From Aotearoamyces nothofagi (Eukaryota; Ascomycota; Leotiomycetes; Leotiales; Tympanidaceae): 64,000 nucleotides of DNA. Of this stretch, positions 59,830 to 64,000 are shown piece after piece. Made by a program: the position numbers and the translations under genes. Within the stretch, counting starts at the first letter, position 1. Each line of letters begins with the position of its first letter. The stretch spans positions 62,001 to 126,000 of the forward strand of contig JADDTR010000021.1 in assembly GCA_015345905.1 (NCBI GenBank). The letters run 5' to 3'. Under the pieces are notes generated by a model that searched no databases, was not told where the DNA came from, and saw only the letters and a list, made by a program, of their open reading frames with translations.

Positions 59830-62800
59830 ATGTCCTCCCCGACGCCGCGGGTTTCCGTAGACAGTCTCTCCTCAGCAGTTTCTTCGAATACTGAATACCC
59901 GTTTCCTCGATACGAATCCTCACGGAGGCCAGGCTCAAGTGATAGATACAAACTACGGCGAGGTTCAACGGCGAGCTCTATAACATCAATTGGCGGCGCT
60001 TTAGATACGTCTTCTAGCACTGTAACTGAACTAGGACAAAATGGTTGGCTTGCAACCCTAGCTACTTATTATAAGAATTGGCTTAATTAACTGGGTTGTA
60101 GCTATCTCAACTCTTCTTCAACCTCCTATTGTCCGAACGGGGCTCCTTCCTCATACATCAGCACCCGCATCAAGCGCTCACCGTCCGCCTACTACTCGGG
60201 ATATCCCACCTGTAGTACTCACAAATATACCCAATGTTGACCCCTCTGAGTTCAGGCCGTACTTAACCCAAGTCGGAGCATTGTATGATGCGCTTCAGCG
60301 AGCCAAGAATAGTGAAGACGACAGCGGAATACGATTAACAAGGAGAGGGAGTAGGGCGGATGATTTTGCAGATCTTCTTGATGGCGGCCTTAGCAGGTCT
60401 GGATCAAAACCAAACTTATCAAGGAAGGCATCACTAGCCTCCTTAGCCTCCTTGCCACAAATAGAACCTCCACATCCAAAGAGACGATCTAGCGGAGGCC
60501 AGGGAAGACGAGCTGCACATACACCAACACCTTTAACTACGATTCCAAACGTCTATTTTGATGAGGACTTCCACCTCGAAAATCCTCGAACGTTCGATGT
60601 TGTGAGCGAGCGGTCTGAGGTGGTTCGACCGGGTCCGGGATTCTCACCAGAACGTAAGGCCGCCAATGGAACTGTGGCAGAGCCAAGAAAGGCTCTTGCT
60701 ACGAACGCAATTCTCCAGGAGAAATTATCTTGGTACATGGATACCATTGAAGTCCATTTAATATCCTCGATATCTACAGCATCATCTTCGTTCTTTGCGG
60801 CCTTGGGCTCATTACGAGAGCTTCATTCCGAGGCCGCAGATTCAGTTGAGAGGATTAGAAATCTACGGGAAGAACTAGACGAACTCGATAAGGATATGGC
60901 TGTCGGTGGTCTAGATATAGTTAATAAGAGACGAAAAAGGGAAAACCTGAAGCAATTGGGAGATGCTGTGCATCAACTGAGATTCATAGTTGAGGGTGTC
61001 GGTCGTTGCGAGTCATTAGTAGATAGTGGTGAAATTGATAAGGCTCTCGATGCAATGGATGCTCTCGAGAATCTTATTGGAGGCGAACAGTCTGAAGCCG
61101 ACGCCAAAATCCTCGATTCAGACAGACAATTGAGGTTACGAGATCTGTCAACAGCGACTGCATTGCAAGGAGTCAATAATGATCTTGACACCTTGCGATA
61201 TCGAATTGGCAAGGCCTTTGAGGTCAGATTTCTAGGCACTTTATTAGGCGATCTACGTCGCCATATCGGCAATGCTCCTGTGCAAGATACGCTTCAAAGA
61301 TGGAGTAGTGCATCGCAAAGGTCGAGAGGAGCTCATAACCGGGAACCTTCGGCCTTTCCCAGCTATTTGAGCATGACTGATGGTTTCCGCTCTGAGCTCC
61401 TTGCAGATCTAAATGGGCTACATCGTGCTCGACACACTTTACCAGCAACGACCGCGTTCCGTGATGCAGTACTGAAAGAAGTCAAGTCCATTATTAAACG
61501 ACAGCTTCCAAGTTCGAATGATGATGACAATGATTCAATGATGTCTGCTTCCACAATGAGTGGCCGACAGCTAAGCCAGCAAGAAAGATCGTCAATTTTA
61601 GCTCGAAACCTACGATCATTGGAACCTAGGGCAGCCGAGGAGACACTCATAAAGATATACCTAGGTGTTGGAGAAACTTTGAGGAGACTTGGCACTCAGG
61701 TTAAGGTTCTTCTAGATGTTACAAGCACTCTTGGTGAATCTTCGCCAGTAATGAGTCCAAAATCGTCGCCGCGAAGCCCGAATGTGTCAACGATCGAGGC
61801 ACGCATGAGTAGAACAAACTCAAACTCCAAACAACTATCCTCGAGACAAGTCCAAGAAGAGATTCATCAAACACTAGACATGTCGAATCTTCTTGGCCAA
61901 GCGGTGGACATTGCACAGAATCAAATTGTCAAAGTACTGCGTGTACGCACTGAGCAAAGTATACATCAATCACCGACAAGATTCCTGCGATATTTTACCT
62001 TGAATTTACTGTTTGCCAACGAGTGCGAAGCTGTCTCTGGTAGAAGTGGGACAGCACTGAAGAATGTGGTTAACAGCCAGATCAAAGATTTTATTAAACA
62101 GCTCGGGGATTCCGAACAGCAGAAGCTTGCTCAAGGAATGGACAATGATCCATGGAATGCAAAAGATTTCAGCGATAACGACTCTGTCCATCTCTCTCGA
62201 GTCCTTGAAGGAAGTGATCGAGATCCCGAAGCTTGGACGATTGGAAGCAAAGTCTGGTTACCTTACGAGGAACCTTCAGAAGCTTCCGTTTCAAATGGTC
62301 AAATAACACCAGCTACCAATGGTGTTTCTACAAAGGACAAAGTCCGATCAGCAACCATCGACTCGGAATCGTTCGTTCTTCCTGCATCGGCTATTCTCTG
62401 CCTTCATGGTCTCGAACCGTTTTTGGAACTAATTACGGGCATTCCTTCCCTGACATCTGACATTTCCTCCTCGTTAATTTCATATCTTCAATTATTCAAT
62501 TCGCGATGTACACAGCTCATACTAGGAGCCGGAGCTACGAGGAGCATCGGGCTCAAAAATATCACCACCAAACATTTGGCATTGGCCTATCAAGCCCTAT
62601 CTTTCATCACGACTCTAATTCCGCATGTTAGAGAGTTTGTTCGAAGACACGCTGGATCTGGAGCGGCCGTATCATCTCTTATGGGTGAATATGACAAGGT
62701 GAAGCGGTTGTATCAGGAACATCAAAACAGCATCTCCGATAAACTGGTTGAGATAATGTCTGGACGTGCTACACTCCACGTTAAATCTATGAAGGCCATC

Positions 62801-63350
62801 GCCTGGGACAAACCATGCGGTACTGGAGTTTCTCCATATATTGAGATATTGACGAAAGAGACAACAACATTGCATAAAGTCTTAAGTAGACATCTACCGG
62901 ATTCTACAGTATTGATGATCATGGATCCTGTGTTCAAAAGCTATAAAGAACAATGGGGGAAAGCATTTGAAGAGGCGGTCGTTGAAACGGAGGATGGAAA
63001 GCAGAGGTATACTGTTCCTTCATAACTATTGAAACTGCTATGTCTTGGCAACTAACTAATACTGCCTAAGGATGCTCCGTGATGCCGAATATTTTAACAA
63101 CCGCCTCGGCAAGATAAACGGTTCAGCAGATGTTGGCGAATATCTCATCAAGCTAGTAGAAGACAAAAATGTCTTGACGCCTGAACCTCCACTTCCTCCT
63201 ACGTCTTTTTCTGCAGCCGCTCCGGAATCAAGTGAAGTAGTCGCCGCCAGTACTAACGGAGCGTCTGAGAAGTCAGAAACGGCAATAGAATCACCTCCGG
63301 CACCGCCAAGCAAAGATGAGCCTAAAGCGTTACCTGATAAGCCTGAATAA
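59830..63350 (+). CDS. VPS54: Vps54, GARP tethering complex subunit
   Basis: Vps54 belongs to the GARP complex (Vps51-54), which tethers endosome-derived vesicles at the trans-Golgi. Three exons, 59830-60043, 60102-63006 and 63071-63350, give 1132 residues. The first ATG in frame is MSSPTPRVSVDSLSS; the N-terminus is Ser-rich and disordered. The conserved N-terminal region begins near NAILQEKLSWYMDTIEVHLI and SSFFAALGSLRELHSEAADS, with coiled-coil sequence (RIRNLREELDELDKDM). The diagnostic C-terminal domain includes SYLQLFNSRCTQLILGAGAT, GLKNITTKHLALAYQALSFI, YDKVKRLYQEHQNSISDKLV and EIMSGRATLHV, ending with LRDAEYFNNRLGKI. A Pro-rich, acidic tail of about 60 residues follows in the last exon. 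Divergent from MCM5. Confidence 0.95.
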
Positions 63351-64000
63351 ATTTGATAGCAGATGTAAAGACTTGGTGTAATATATAAGATTAGATCAGC
63401 TTCGCATACACGTGTTCGTGAACCGGGGTTTAATACAGACTGTTATCTATACGAGGGGGGTGCTGCAATCCGTCTTCTCATGCATTCATGGCGCTTTGGA
63501 ATACTTAGAATGAGTTATAGCGTTGAATTTATGTTTCGGAGGGATCTCTCTATTGGTATTATTGAATCTGCTATTGAGTTCCGATATTCACACTACCCGT
63601 CGATTTGGTCTGTAGGGAATAAGATGAATTATAGATGATTAAGCTACAGAATCCGAAATTTGTTCTGTATTTCAATAGCCTCACGTGACTGATGTATATA
63701 TCATGAACCAAATCATAGGAGGACAAACCGTCTAAATATATATATTGACCTATCATTCTATGCCCTCTTCATATTTTGGTTTCTCTTGTCGATATTCAAT
63801 ATGACCTTTTATTATCGCTGTCATTTTTATACTTTTTTCAATCTCTATTTTAGAACAGTTGCACAAAGTTATAATACAAAAATAAATAACGTTATTTCAC
63901 AAACAAAATCAAAAACATTAAATCATCAAACAAGAAATAATCCTACAGCAATCCTATTGAGGAGATCGGAACCGAGTGTGCTAGATAAGAGCTACAGAAA
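63351..64000. other. window end, nothing recognised
   Basis: VPS54 3' UTR followed by increasingly AT-rich sequence to the edge. No frame or RNA signature. Confidence 0.5.

Overview
This is a gene-dense window from a filamentous ascomycete (Pezizomycotina). The evidence is compact genes with short introns (mostly 45-130 nt), GT-AG borders with CTAAC/CTGAC-type branch sites, fungal orthologues such as Nrp1, Ctk1, Hat2, Spc3 and Pmp3, and short AT-rich gaps that could be decayed repeats. A leotiomycete-like genome would fit, but the sequence alone does not settle the class. I see no rRNA or convincing tRNA gene, no CRISPR array and no intact transposon.

Layout: the left edge holds a SUMO protease of the Ulp2 type (minus, running off the window at position 1), then a class II eIF4E (minus). 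Next is a decayed stretch with a monooxygenase pseudogene and a copia-like LTR scrap (7.9-8.6 kb). Two large plus-strand nuclear genes follow: a protein with a C-terminal Telo_bind/OB-like domain (Cdc13/Pot1 type) and a chromodomain plus HDA-complex subunit 2/3 protein. Then come cytochrome c oxidase subunit 5A (minus), a fatty acid elongase (plus), a conserved fungal protein of unknown function (plus), an RS-domain Ctk1/CDK12 kinase (minus), an F-box protein (minus) and an Nrp1-like RNA-binding protein (minus). The divergent pair XRN1/HAT2 sits at 41.7-48.2 kb. After it lie Pmp3, Spc3, a segment with an exact 195-bp direct duplication beside an ambiguous base, an RA-PH protein, a Ser/Gly/Gln-rich small protein, and the divergent pair MCM5/VPS54.

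Functional themes: most genes are housekeeping. Several touch chromatin and nucleic acids (Ulp2, Telo_bind protein, chromo-HDA subunit, Ctk1, Nrp1, Xrn1, Hat2, Mcm5, eIF4E2). I did not find a secondary-metabolite cluster, defence island or other multi-gene system. The more unusual observations are local: GC-AG introns in both members of the XRN1/HAT2 pair, a spliced uORF ending just before the CTK1 start, a degenerate exonuclease domain in Nrp1, an exon duplication in the Ser/Gly/Gln-rich gene, G1/S-type promoter motifs at MCM5, and the 195-bp duplication, which may be an assembly artefact.

Exon borders were derived by hand from reading frame and splice consensus. Those given with coordinates keep the frame arithmetically; those marked tentative do not.
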